Of a DNA stretch of 64,000 nt, positions 56,233-64,000 are shown in pieces. Made by a program: the position numbers and the translations under genes. Position 1 is the stretch's first letter, and each line of letters opens with the position of its first letter. Under the pieces are notes generated by a model, which saw only the letters and a program-made list of their open reading frames with translations, was not told the origin of the DNA and did no database searches. Where the stretch lies: positions 2,256,596 through 2,320,595 of the forward strand of contig NZ_CP054051.1 of the NCBI RefSeq assembly GCF_013372265.1, read 5' to 3'. Source of the DNA: Aliarcobacter cibarius. GTDB lineage: Bacteria; Campylobacterota; Campylobacteria; Campylobacterales; Arcobacteraceae.

Positions 56233-57426
56233 TTATTTAAAAATGATTCTAAAAGTATTAAAATCATTTTCATAAGTATATGTAAGTTTAAAATTATGTC
56301 TATCAATAATCTTTTTTACAATACTCAATCCTAAACCAAAACCATCTCTTTGTACAAGTTCTTGAGTAAAAGGTTTTAAATAGTATTCAAAATCTTTTGA
56401 TAATTTTTCACCATTATTTAAAACCGAAATTTCATCTTTACAAACTTTAATAACAATAGGCAATGAAATAGCATATTTCAAAGCATTGTCAATCAAATTT
56501 TTTAAAGCAACAGACAAATAATCTAAATCTGCCTCTATTTTGAAATCTTCTGAAATTTCTATATCTACTTTAGTTTCATCTTCTAAATAGAGTTTTCCTA
56601 AAGATTCCAAAACTAAAGTTTCTGCACTAAATATTGTTAAATTTAACTTTGTAATATTTAATTTTTCAAGTTCTATTAACTCATTTGTCAAGCTCTCTAA
56701 ATCATAAAAAATCTTTTTAAGTAGCTCTTTTTGAGAAAAATTATCTATTTTTTCAATAGCAAATTTTCCTTTTGCTATTGGAGTTCTTAACTCATGACCA
56801 ATATCTCGAAGTAATTCTTCTCTTGTTTTTATAGAGTTTTCTAAAGAACTAGCCATAGAGTTAAAGCTATTTGCTAAAGTTCCAATTTCATCATCTGATT
56901 TTATATTTATTCTTGTTGACAAATTACCATTTGCAAAAGTTTTTATATCTTTTGTTATTGTTTTTAAGGGAGTTAATAATTTGAGTATATATAAAAATAT
57001 AAGTAAAAGTACAGAAATATCTAAAAATACTAAAGCATTTAATATAGTTTTATCACTTAAACTCTGTTCATCTAAAGTTTTAAAAATATATTGTTCATCT
57101 AAATATCCTATTTTTAAAATATAAATATTTGATGATTTATATTTTAATATCGATATATTTCCAAACGTAGAATCTTGAAAATAGATAATTTCTAAACTAT
57201 TTTCATCTAAAGAATTTACTTTTTCTAAACCATTTTTTAAAATCAAAGAATCTAAATAATTTTTATTTTCTATATTTTTAAAAATATCATCAATAACTTT
57301 TAAATACTTCTCTTTTGCAAAATTATCTACTCTTTTTGAGTTTATATTATCAATCCATAAACCAATTATGGTCATTAAGACAAAACTTAAAATAAAAAGT
57401 AGAGTTAGCTTTTTGAAAATTGACAT
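56233..57426 (-). CDS. Sensor histidine kinase with HAMP domain
   Basis: A 397-residue kinase with two membrane helices (about 8-24 and 133-152), a short periplasmic sensor, a HAMP domain (LTPLKTITKDIKTFANG...), an H-box RDIGHELRTPIAKG near residue 210, and a HATPase with LKNLIDNALKYA and DGFGLGLSIVKKI. It is one base from its response regulator gene and is the last gene of the SHP-DHC-cytochrome b operon, so it likely senses something related to that system (inference). Confidence 0.9.
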   Translation of the reverse strand: MSIFKKLTLLFILSFVLMTIIGLWIDNINSKRVDNFAKEKYLKVIDDIFKNIENKNYLDSLILKNGLEKVNSLDENSLEIIYFQDSTFGNISILKYKSSNIYILKIGYLDEQYIFKTLDEQSLSDKTILNALVFLDISVLLLIFLYILKLLTPLKTITKDIKTFANGNLSTRINIKSDDEIGTLANSFNSMASSLENSIKTREELLRDIGHELRTPIAKGKFAIEKIDNFSQKELLKKIFYDLESLTNELIELEKLNITKLNLTIFSAETLVLESLGKLYLEDETKVDIEISEDFKIEADLDYLSVALKNLIDNALKYAISLPIVIKVCKDEISVLNNGEKLSKDFEYYLKPFTQELVQRDGFGLGLSIVKKIIDRHNFKLTYTYENDFNTFRIIFK

Positions 57427-57427
57427 T

Positions 57428-58093
57428 CTAACCTACAAACTTATAACCAATTCCCCAAACAGATTTTATATATTTAGGGTTCTTAGGATCATCACCAATC
57501 TTTGCTCTTATATTTGATACATGCATATCAATAGTTCTATTTTTTGTGTTGAAATCCAGAGAAGTTGCATTTAGAATCTGTTCTCTTGAAGATATTTTAT
57601 TTTGATTTTCAACTAAATATATAAAAATTTCAAACTCTATTTTAGTAAAATCAACAGCATAACCATCCACTAAAACTGTTCTGTTATCTTTATCTATTAA
57701 AAAATCTCCAATTTTAAAAGATTTATTTGAATTTCTTTTTAAAATAGATTCTATTCTTAAAACCAACTCTCTTGGTTCATAAGGTTTTGCTAAATAATCA
57801 TCAGCTCCCAGTTCAAAACCATGTATTTTATTACCTATATCACCTCTTGCAGTTGAGATAATTATAGGTACATTTTTGATAGCTTTTAGTTTGTTAAATA
57901 GATCAAATCCATCCATAAAAGGTAGCATCAAATCTAAAATTATAATTGAATAGTCATTGTTTGTTTTAAAATCTTCTAAAACATCTTTGGGATTATCAAA
58001 AGCTTTAACAACAAATCCATAATCTTTTAGATAATCAACTATTAAAGATTGCATTTGCAAATCATCTTCAACTAGTAAAACCTTTTTATTCAA
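57428..58093 (-). CDS. OmpR-family response regulator of the SHP/DHC operon
   Basis: A 221-residue regulator with LLVEDD, the phosphoacceptor in IIILDLMLPFMDGFDLF, the lysine in YLAKPYEPREL, and a C-terminal winged helix (RTIDMHVSNIRAKI, VWGIGYKF). It overlaps the Spy/CpxP-like gene by 8 bases and precedes the kinase by 1 base, so it belongs to the cytochrome operon. Confidence 0.93.
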   Translation of the reverse strand: MNKKVLLVEDDLQMQSLIVDYLKDYGFVVKAFDNPKDVLEDFKTNNDYSIIILDLMLPFMDGFDLFNKLKAIKNVPIIISTARGDIGNKIHGFELGADDYLAKPYEPRELVLRIESILKRNSNKSFKIGDFLIDKDNRTVLVDGYAVDFTKIEFEIFIYLVENQNKISSREQILNATSLDFNTKNRTIDMHVSNIRAKIGDDPKNPKYIKSVWGIGYKFVG

Positions 58094-58472
58094 TTATCCA
58101 CTCCTTGAAATGGTCTGCAAACTCATCTCTTTGTTCTTCATTTAAAATTTCTAATATTTTTTTTATTCTTTTAGCTTCTAATATTGTAGCTTTTTTTTTC
58201 ATTTCCATTGTCTTTTGAATATATAATTTTTCATCAAAATTTGATTCTTCTATAATATCTTCAATTTCATCTTCAATTTCATCTTTATATTCATAAAACT
58301 TTTTATAATCATCTTTTAATTCTACTAAAATATTTTTTATAGCTTTTACTTGCTTCTCATCCAAATTCAAATAATCCAAATTTTTATAAGAATATTTATG
58401 TTCATGCTTACTATCAGCATTTAATATCAAAGTAATACTACATAAAATCAGAAATATCTTTAATATTTTCAT
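58086..58472 (-). CDS. Spy/CpxP-like small periplasmic helical protein
   Basis: A 128-residue protein with a signal peptide (MKILKIFLILCSITLILNA). The mature part is all helical and highly charged, with a His-containing start (DSKHEHKYSY) and a pattern like the LTxxQ repeats of Spy/CpxP: YLNLDEKQVKAIKNIL and LEILNEEQRDEFADHF. CpxP-type proteins dampen their two-component kinase or act as chaperones; here it sits between cytochrome genes and a two-component pair. The match is by pattern only. ATG 58472 is chosen; TTG 58478 is also possible. Confidence 0.75.
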   Translation of the reverse strand: MKILKIFLILCSITLILNADSKHEHKYSYKNLDYLNLDEKQVKAIKNILVELKDDYKKFYEYKDEIEDEIEDIIEESNFDEKLYIQKTMEMKKKATILEAKRIKKILEILNEEQRDEFADHFKEWIIE

Positions 58473-58824
58473 CTTCAATTAATCCTTTTTCAATATCACT
58501 ATGACAAGCCTTACAATTTGCAACACTCTTTATTTTCTCATTTTTAAAAACATTTTTTGGTATATCTTTATGTCTTTTTTTCCAATATTCTGTTTTACTT
58601 AGAGCAATTATATCTTTATTGCCTATGGAATTTATAAAGTTCCAACTAGCTTCCATAGTTGAAGTTTCTGCACTATTTTTTATTAAAAAACTCAAAATAT
58701 CCTGATTTGTTTCTTCATCTAAACTCGCATCATCACCAAAATGATTTTCCAAATCACTCATAATTAATTCCCAAGATTTTTTAGGCAATAAATTTGGTGG
58801 GATAAAGAGTATGACAACTTGCAC
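58438..58824 (-). pseudogene. DHC-like C-terminal part of a cytochrome b-DHC fusion, out of frame
   Basis: This frame encodes the second part of a diheme cytochrome c (DHC) domain: PPNLLPKKSWELIMSDLENH, then the FGDDASLDEETNQDI segment and a heme motif CKACH near residue 105. It has no signal peptide and no natural start (a GTG inside the preceding gene). It closely resembles residues 44-168 of the intact DHC protein at 59556-60062. The first heme motif (CASCH) lies at the end of the upstream cytochrome b frame, and the frames join properly if one base is removed near 58799-58801. I therefore treat it as the broken half of a fusion gene. Confidence 0.7.
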
Positions 58825-59563
58825 ACTCGTTTACAAAAGCTACATTTTGTGTTTTGTAATCAATTGCTTCATACTTTGAAGCGACTAATGCATTATCTGG
58901 TTTATACAAATTAAAAATCAAAAAAGCTATAAAAACTATAAACATAAAAATAGCAAACAATTTTTGAAAAAATGAAACTTTTATACTTTCATCTTCAACA
59001 GTCATTTTATAACCTGTTGCTATTGAATTTAAAGTTTCATGTTTTTTATGAAGTAATCTATCTACAGCAATTCCTGCTAAGTGTGCAACAATTAAAAATA
59101 TAAGAAAATTTGCAAAAAATTCATGAATCTCTTTAAAAAGTTTCATATTCTTAAAAAAGGAGTCATTTAAAAAAGATGCTATTCCTTTTCCTTCTTGTAT
59201 TCCATAAGCTAATACACCTGTAACTATTACAATAAAAGTAACTACTAACATAGTTATCATTACGTAAGAAGCTAATGGATTGTGACCAATATATTTTTGT
59301 TTGTCATCAAAAATATTTTTTAAAAACTCTTTAGCTTCATTTTTATTTGCAGGAAAATCTTTAAACAAAGAGTATTTTGGGCCAAAATATCCCCAACAAA
59401 CTCTAAAAACTAATAAAATTAAAATAGAATAACCAATTATTGCATGGTAATTAAGAAGCTTATCATCATCTGTTAGAAAAGCAAGTAGAATAAACAAAGC
59501 AAACAAGAGGTGAAAAACTCTTGTTGGTAGTGACCATATATATGATTTTTGCATATTAATCAT
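58781..59563 (-). CDS. Cytochrome b561-type membrane subunit with C-terminal heme c motif (frameshifted fusion)
   Basis: A 260-residue protein. Residues 1-205 are a four-helix b-type cytochrome (RVFHLLFALFIL, DDKLLNYHAIIGYSILIL, HEFFANFLIFLIVAHLAGI) with paired histidines, and a fifth helix (about 205-220) leads to a periplasmic tail ending NECASCHTLYPTKFIA. CASCH is a heme c site that belongs to a DHC domain continued in another frame downstream. One extra C in the CCC at 58799-58801 (minus strand) explains the break. The gene overlaps the DHC gene by 8 bases. It would pass electrons between quinols and the DHC/SHP heme proteins. Confidence 0.85.
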   Translation of the reverse strand: MINMQKSYIWSLPTRVFHLLFALFILLAFLTDDDKLLNYHAIIGYSILILLVFRVCWGYFGPKYSLFKDFPANKNEAKEFLKNIFDDKQKYIGHNPLASYVMITMLVVTFIVIVTGVLAYGIQEGKGIASFLNDSFFKNMKLFKEIHEFFANFLIFLIVAHLAGIAVDRLLHKKHETLNSIATGYKMTVEDESIKVSFFQKLFAIFMFIVFIAFLIFNLYKPDNALVASKYEAIDYKTQNVAFVNECASCHTLYPTKFIA

Positions 59564-60062
59564 CCTTTTCCCATTTTCCGTAATTTGGAATATTTACATC
59601 TTCTTCACTAAATATACCTTTTTCGGCATTTTTGTGGCAAGCTGTACAGTTAAACAAACCTTTAACCTCTTTTTGAGTTATTAAATTTTCTTTAATTTCT
59701 TTATGTTTTTTCTTAATGTATGGCATTTTTGAAATAGAATCTGGGATTGTTCCATTTAAATTTTCTACTATTTTTCTACTTCTTTTATAATTCATACTTT
59801 TTTCAGCACTATTCTCATTTAAATAGCTAGATAATGTTTGAAAAGTTTTTTCATCTACACTAGCATCATCTCCAAAATGGTTACTTAAATTAGACATCAT
59901 TTTATTCCAAGCACTACTTGGTAATAATCCTGCAGGATAAGCAAAGTGACAGCTTCCACACTCATTTTTATAAATTTCATTATTTACAGGTTTAATAGTT
60001 ACATCCATTTCACCAGCATACATAAAACAAGCAGTCAAACCTAAAAAAACTAATTTTTTCAT
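59556..60062 (-). CDS. Diheme cytochrome c (DHC)
   Basis: A 168-residue periplasmic protein with a signal peptide (MKKLVFLGLTACFMYA). It has two heme c motifs: CGSCH near residue 35 and CTACH near 143. The segments HFAYPAGLLPSSAW and FGDDASVDEKTFQTL are DHC family marks. In Rhodobacter the SHP, DHC and cytochrome b genes lie together and DHC reduces SHP; the same order is seen here. It is located between SHP and cytochrome b genes. Confidence 0.9.
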   Translation of the reverse strand: MKKLVFLGLTACFMYAGEMDVTIKPVNNEIYKNECGSCHFAYPAGLLPSSAWNKMMSNLSNHFGDDASVDEKTFQTLSSYLNENSAEKSMNYKRSRKIVENLNGTIPDSISKMPYIKKKHKEIKENLITQKEVKGLFNCTACHKNAEKGIFSEEDVNIPNYGKWEKDD

Positions 60063-60072
60063 TTTAAACTCC

Positions 60073-60474
60073 TTACTTGTTTATGATGTAAGTAACTACA
60101 TCACCTTTTTCAAGTGCTGTTCCTTCACGATTATAAACGTCATTGAAGTTTCTTTTTAACCATTTCTCAATTTCAGCTCTATCTGTAAATCTTTTTGGAT
60201 TTGCTTTTGGAGAAAGAGCATTTATTGTTTTACCTGTAAAATGATTTTGATTCGATTTATTTAAATCTGTACCATGACAAGAAGCACAAGATATTAATTC
60301 ACCTTTCTTACCAACATGTTTTGATAAAAATATATCTTCACCTCTTTTATAATCAAATCCTTTAAAACTTGTATCTTGTTTTAAAACTTCTTGTTTTAAA
60401 GAGTCTAAAAAGTCATCAACTGTCGCACTAAAACTTAAAGTTGCTACTAAACCAGCTACTAAAATTGCTTTCAT
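60073..60474 (-). CDS. SHP (DUF1924) monoheme cytochrome c
   Basis: A 133-residue periplasmic protein with a signal peptide (MKAILVAGLVATLSFSA) and one heme motif, CASCH at residues 63-67. The region KANPKRFTDRAEIEKWLKRN matches the DUF1924 family, the 'sphaeroides heme protein' that binds oxygen and NO at a heme with an Asn ligand (RN). The Cys pair usually found after that Asn appears to be absent here (RNF and REGTAL in place of RNC and CT). It is the first gene of the seven-frame operon and has GGGAG upstream. Confidence 0.85.
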   Translation of the reverse strand: MKAILVAGLVATLSFSATVDDFLDSLKQEVLKQDTSFKGFDYKRGEDIFLSKHVGKKGELISCASCHGTDLNKSNQNHFTGKTINALSPKANPKRFTDRAEIEKWLKRNFNDVYNREGTALEKGDVVTYIINK

Positions 60475-60532
60475 AATCTTACTCCCAAATATTATTTTAT
60501 ATTTAGAATGTTACAAGAATAGTTTCAAGATA

Positions 60533-61228
60533 CTATGTTTTAAAGATTGACAATTTATTTACAAATTTATTTATAATTAATATAATTAACCAAGCCAATA
60601 ACATTGTAACTAATGTATGACTTAAAAAGTGGTCACCAATTAATATTTTATATCCTCCAGTTAATACTCCAACTGTTATTGCAAAAGTTAAGGCAATTTT
60701 TTGATTTCTTGGATTTTTAAAGAAAAAGTATAGAGCCATCAAAGAAAACCCCATTGTTGCATGACCAGCTGGCCAACATCTAAATTTTTTTTCTTGAACA
60801 TAATCTTTAGGAAAAGATTCTAAGATTCTTACATCAATAGATTTTCCACCAAAATCCACAATTTCATTAGGACAAGGTACATTAGTAATACTTTTTAAAG
60901 AAGCCAATGAAGGTACTAAGATTGTACTTAAAGATAAGATTACTAAACCTTTTTTATAACTGTGAAGTAATTTAAATCTTTTTATAAAAGAAAGAATTGC
61001 TAAAACTAAAATGATATTGGAAAAAATAATAAACAATTTTTTGAATCCATCATAAAAGAAAAATTTCAAAATAGCATCTTTTCTGTTAATAAACCAAGAT
61101 TTTGTTTCAAAATCATAAAAAAGTGATTGAAATTTTACATCAAAATCTGTAAATTGAAATAGTAAAATCACAGCGCAAAGAAGTAGCGCTGTATATATAA
61201 TTTGCTTAGTGCTCGATTCTAGATTCAT
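60533..61228 (-). CDS. PAP2-family membrane phosphatase, likely lipid A or undecaprenyl related
   Basis: A 231-residue inner-membrane protein of the PAP2 family with six helices. Active-site motifs are seen as KSITNVPCPNE, the PAGH motif in CWPAGHATMGF, and the histidine in IGDHFLSHTLV. The gene overlaps eptA by 23 bases. In Helicobacter lipid A phosphatase LpxE and EptA are neighbours; a joint role in lipid A modification is likely but substrate specificity cannot be read from the sequence. Confidence 0.85.
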   Translation of the reverse strand: MNLESSTKQIIYTALLLCAVILLFQFTDFDVKFQSLFYDFETKSWFINRKDAILKFFFYDGFKKLFIIFSNIILVLAILSFIKRFKLLHSYKKGLVILSLSTILVPSLASLKSITNVPCPNEIVDFGGKSIDVRILESFPKDYVQEKKFRCWPAGHATMGFSLMALYFFFKNPRNQKIALTFAITVGVLTGGYKILIGDHFLSHTLVTMLLAWLIILIINKFVNKLSIFKT

Positions 61229-62816
61229 TTAAAATATCCAATTCTTTTTTATATACTTCTGTTTTTACTTCAAAAAGTCCTAAAAGAGTATCAAATAAAT
61301 TATCATGTGAATACTCTTTATCTTTATTTTGTTTTATTTTACTTCTATCATACTCATGAGCCATCTGTCCATTATCTAACCAAATTAAAGAAGCAACATG
61401 TGTTTGTGCTTTTGGAGCTATTGCATAAGGCATACCATGAAGATATATTCCATTTTCTCCTAAGCTCTCACCATGATCAGATACATATAACAATCCTGCT
61501 TCATGAGTATTTGAATATTTTTTTAAGAAATTTATAGCTTTTGATAAAAAATAATCAGTATATAAAATTGCATTGTCATAGGCATTACCTATCTCTTCTT
61601 CTGTACAGTTTTCTAACTGATTTGTTTTACATACAGGTGTAAATTTCTCAAACTCTTTTGGATATCTTTTATAATAAGCGGGTCCATGGTTTCCCATTTG
61701 ATGAAGAACAATTAAAATATCTCTACCTTTATTCTTTTCAATATAATCTTCAAGACCAACTAGCATACCTTCATCTCTGCACTCATCTTCGTTGCAAATT
61801 GTATTTTTTTCCGGTGTTTTATAATCTTCGTAATCAACTCTTAATGCAACACCTTTTGAATCAGAGTTATTATCTCTCCACAAAATAGCAATATCTTGAG
61901 TGTTACTTAAAACATCTAAAACATTTTTTGTTGTTGCTCCTTTTTTATAACTATAGTCATCTTTTGGGAAAATAGAAAACATACAAGGAACAGAATGAGC
62001 TGTTGATGTTCCACATGAAGACATATTTGTAAAACTTACAAGTTCTTCTTGTTTTAATAATGGATTTGTCTCTTTTGAATAACCATTTAATGAAAATCTA
62101 TCTGCTCTTGCAGTTTCTCCAACAACTAAAATGATTAATTCTTTTGGTTCATTTTTTTCTTCAACTACTTTTGAATCTAAACCAATATCTTTTATTTGTG
62201 TAGGTGCTGTATCTAAAGTTTTATTAGCATAATTTCCTATGCTATACATCCAATAAATAGGATTTATATTATATCTTAGAGGTTTATGTTCTCTAAAAAA
62301 AGATGTATAAAATTTAGAAAAACTAAAAACAATAACAAGGATAACTACCAAACATAAAATTATAGTTTTAATTTTAGATAGTAACTCACCTTTAAATGAT
62401 TTATAATTTATTCTAGTTTTATAAACAATATATGCTGGCAAAATAGCCAAAAAGATTACATAAAGTACCAACCTAAAACTAAATAAATCAGCAGATTCTT
62501 TAAAACTTGTTTGTAAACTGTTTCTAATCATCTCCGTATCAATAACAACACTATAGCTATCCATAAAATAAGCTGTAAAAGCTGAAACTATAAAAAGAGT
62601 CATTAATATAGGTTTTGTTGTATATTTTGAACTAAATAAAGTTAGCAAAAAGATAATTAAAGAAGTTAATACAATAGCAGTCGATAAAAAATATAAAATA
62701 TTTGAACCTGAGAAGCCATAAGTATTAAACAAATCTTTAAAAAATTTGTAATTATAAAATAGAGTAAAATATATTGCACTAATAACAATTAATTTACTTT
62801 GAGAAAGTCTTAACAC
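61206..62816 (-). CDS. eptA: Phosphoethanolamine transferase EptA family
   Basis: A 536-residue enzyme with five N-terminal helices (DUF1705) and a periplasmic sulfatase-fold domain. It has VVGETARADRFSLNGY (metal and Thr region), the catalytic Thr in CGTSTAHSVPCMFS, and YVSDHGESLGENG with LHGMPYAIAP. It adds phosphoethanolamine to lipid A or other surface glycans, giving resistance to cationic peptides. GTG 62816 is preferred over a start at 62852 because AAGGAA lies upstream at the right spacing. It overlaps the PAP2 gene. Confidence 0.93.
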   Translation of the reverse strand: MLRLSQSKLIVISAIYFTLFYNYKFFKDLFNTYGFSGSNILYFLSTAIVLTSLIIFLLTLFSSKYTTKPILMTLFIVSAFTAYFMDSYSVVIDTEMIRNSLQTSFKESADLFSFRLVLYVIFLAILPAYIVYKTRINYKSFKGELLSKIKTIILCLVVILVIVFSFSKFYTSFFREHKPLRYNINPIYWMYSIGNYANKTLDTAPTQIKDIGLDSKVVEEKNEPKELIILVVGETARADRFSLNGYSKETNPLLKQEELVSFTNMSSCGTSTAHSVPCMFSIFPKDDYSYKKGATTKNVLDVLSNTQDIAILWRDNNSDSKGVALRVDYEDYKTPEKNTICNEDECRDEGMLVGLEDYIEKNKGRDILIVLHQMGNHGPAYYKRYPKEFEKFTPVCKTNQLENCTEEEIGNAYDNAILYTDYFLSKAINFLKKYSNTHEAGLLYVSDHGESLGENGIYLHGMPYAIAPKAQTHVASLIWLDNGQMAHEYDRSKIKQNKDKEYSHDNLFDTLLGLFEVKTEVYKKELDILNESRIEH

Positions 62817-62901
62817 GCAGTTTTCCTTATAAAAATATAAGAATATTAGCAATAAATAATTAATAAAAGCCTAATAAATTGTAAAGTAATTGTCAAGAAT
62901 T

Positions 62902-62931
62902 AAATGAAGTAGTAACATTACTACTTCATTT
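62902..62931 (-). terminator. Terminator hairpin after yedF
   Basis: AAATGAAGTAGTAA (62902-62915) is perfectly complementary to TTACTACTTCATTT (62918-62931). The yedF stop codon lies in the stem. It separates yedE-yedF from eptA. The T tract is short. Confidence 0.7.
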
Positions 62932-63165
62932 TTGTAAAAGATATCTAATAGTTGGTCCATCACTATCTATTAAAAGTACTTTATATCCATGATTTTTTGC
63001 ATCTATTGGAATATTATTTATACTTTGTGGACAATCACTAATAATCTCTAAAATTTCACCTGCATTTAATTCTTTCATAGCTTCAAGTGTATTAATTGCA
63101 GGATATGGACAAGGTTCACCTTGCATATCGATTCTATAATCTGGAATTATTTCTTTATTTTCCAT
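62926..63165 (-). CDS. yedF: TusA/YedF-family sulfurtransferase-like protein (FdhU-like)
   Basis: A 79-residue SirA/TusA-fold protein with the family's GEPCPYPAINTLEAM motif, its Cys being the probable persulfide or selenide carrier. It is encoded directly after the YedE gene. In Campylobacter jejuni the related pair FdhT-FdhU supports formate dehydrogenase (selenocysteine) activity. The selenium link here is inference from that pairing; sulfur transfer is also possible. Confidence 0.85.
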   Translation of the reverse strand: MENKEIIPDYRIDMQGEPCPYPAINTLEAMKELNAGEILEIISDCPQSINNIPIDAKNHGYKVLLIDSDGPTIRYLLQK

Positions 63166-63174
63166 ATGTTTTCC

Positions 63175-64000
63175 TTATCTATTTCTTGATTTGTTTAAAT
63201 ATTTTTTTTCTAAAACTAGAATTACTATAAAAAATAGTAGAAGTAACCCATAATTTGCAATTAATCCACCATAATTACCAAAACTTTGAAGAAGGTTTAT
63301 TTTTGGCCAAGATGTTGCAAGAGTAGGGCTTATATCATCCCAAACAAAAGCTAATAAAGTTGCACCAATTATATTTCCAACTCCAACAATTGCAAAATGA
63401 ACTTGTCCTTCAACAGCTCTATACATCCATCCACATTCACAACCACCAGCAATAACTATTCCAAAACCAAAAAGTAATCCACCAATAACGACATTTGGTC
63501 CTGTCCAAAATATCTTAGGTGCTGCACCCATATTTAAATATGTGAATACTCCTAAAGTTGCAACAACCATCCCTATAATAATTGCAATAGCTAATTCACT
63601 TCTTCCTGTTGTAAATATATCTCTAAATGCAGATGTAAAACAAACTTGTGCTTTCGCAATAATAAGTCCAAATGATGCTCCAAAAAGTGCTGCCATACCA
63701 AGTTTTGGACTATTTGCAATGAAAATTAAATACAGTGCATAAAGGATTATTAATATAAATGCGATTGTTCCTAATGTAAAAAAGTTTTTTACCTTCACTT
63801 CATCATGAGGTAAATTTTTTGAACAAGAAACTTTTTGCATTTTAATCTTTGACTGTAAAAATGGACTTAATGCAACTTTTACTCCAAAATAAACTCCTAC
63901 CATCATAAAAGCTGTAAAAATCCAAGCATGAAAACTAAATTGTGGTATTCCTGTAAAAAAGCTAGCTAAGTTACATCCCATACCAAGTCTTGCTCCAAAT
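63175..64000 (-). CDS. yedE: YedE/YeeE-family membrane transporter (FdhT-like), partial at window edge
   Basis: The gene enters from the right edge: its frame is open to base 64000 and the first residues seen, FGARLGMGCNLASFFTGIP, are an internal YedE motif, so the ATG at 63981 is not the start. About 275 residues are visible with around seven helices and a second motif GGCECGWMYRAVEGQ. Family members import thiosulfate or selenium compounds; the Cys in the two glycine-rich motifs lie in the conducting path. Linked to YedF 9 bases downstream. Confidence 0.85.
   Translation of the reverse strand, partial: FGARLGMGCNLASFFTGIPQFSFHAWIFTAFMMVGVYFGVKVALSPFLQSKIKMQKVSCSKNLPHDEVKVKNFFTLGTIAFILIILYALYLIFIANSPKLGMAALFGASFGLIIAKAQVCFTSAFRDIFTTGRSELAIAIIIGMVVATLGVFTYLNMGAAPKIFWTGPNVVIGGLLFGFGIVIAGGCECGWMYRAVEGQVHFAIVGVGNIIGATLLAFVWDDISPTLATSWPKINLLQSFGNYGGLIANYGLLLLFFIVILVLEKKYLNKSRNR

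Noticed and set aside
1-64000. CRISPR arrays, insertion sequences, tRNA genes or prophage
   Set aside because: I looked for regularly spaced repeats, transposase motifs, cloverleaf sequences and integrases on both strands and saw none.

Overview
The window is chromosomal DNA from an Arcobacter-group member of the Campylobacterota (Aliarcobacter/Arcobacter or a close relative). It is very AT-rich and densely packed, with overlapping genes and frequent TTG starts. Several gene sets and orders are typical of the phylum: ispDF followed by an HP1021-type atypical response regulator and pgpA; rlmN, a phosphorylase-like gene, rsmA and RNase J; a YedE/YedF (FdhT/FdhU) pair; and PAP2 phosphatase with EptA. 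I see no rRNA, tRNA, insertion sequence, prophage or CRISPR array. No gene-free stretch exceeds 300 bases. The longest, 37865-38080, holds only AT-rich DNA and a hairpin.

Layout. 1-2.7 kb: end of ilvE, an SPFH membrane protein, a small secreted protein, hisIE and a small zinc-ribbon protein. 2.7-9.4 kb: Mrp/ApbC, an unrecognised 653-residue protein paired with an HDOD protein, then ispDF, the atypical regulator and pgpA. 9.5-19.1 kb: YceI, a copper/silver efflux operon (FixH-like protein, CusC, CusB, CusA), a diguanylate cyclase and an OmpR-type two-component system. 19.1-24 kb (minus strand): RRM protein, gltX, a 32-codon membrane ORF, rlmN, phosphorylase-like gene, SIMPL protein and hisF. 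24-31.7 kb (plus strand): rsmA, RNase J, KpsF/KdsD, RluB, RarA, HemJ and PIN-PhoH. 31.7-40 kb: an orphan Phd-like antitoxin, an asparagine-synthetase-like protein lacking its glutaminase cysteine, an AEC transporter with an apparent ATA start, Pit, a DEAD-box helicase and accCB. 40-45 kb: dCMP deaminase, SurA-like chaperone, gatB, gpsA and AcuI-like reductase. 44.7-53.9 kb: helix-hairpin-helix membrane protein, OmpA-like protein, nrdBA, purB, an RluA-type synthase, a periplasmic protein, TRIC-like protein and thyX.

53.9-64 kb is mostly envelope and redox functions on the minus strand. A Cache-PAS-GGDEF protein is followed (at higher coordinates) by a seven-frame operon: SHP cytochrome, diheme cytochrome DHC, cytochrome b, a second DHC frame, a Spy/CpxP-like protein, a response regulator and a histidine kinase. 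The cytochrome b and second DHC frames look like one fusion gene broken by one extra base. Then come the lipid A pair (PAP2 phosphatase and EptA) and the YedF/YedE pair, which runs off the window edge.

The most notable points are the cytochrome b-DHC frameshift inside an SHP-DHC operon that carries its own two-component system, an 11-bp-period direct repeat in front of the copper operon, the apparent ATA start of the AEC transporter, the cysteine-less asparagine synthetase, the overlooked 32-codon ORF ahead of gltX, and a parS-like hairpin. None is proof of a new system. The SHP-DHC/two-component locus is the best candidate for one.
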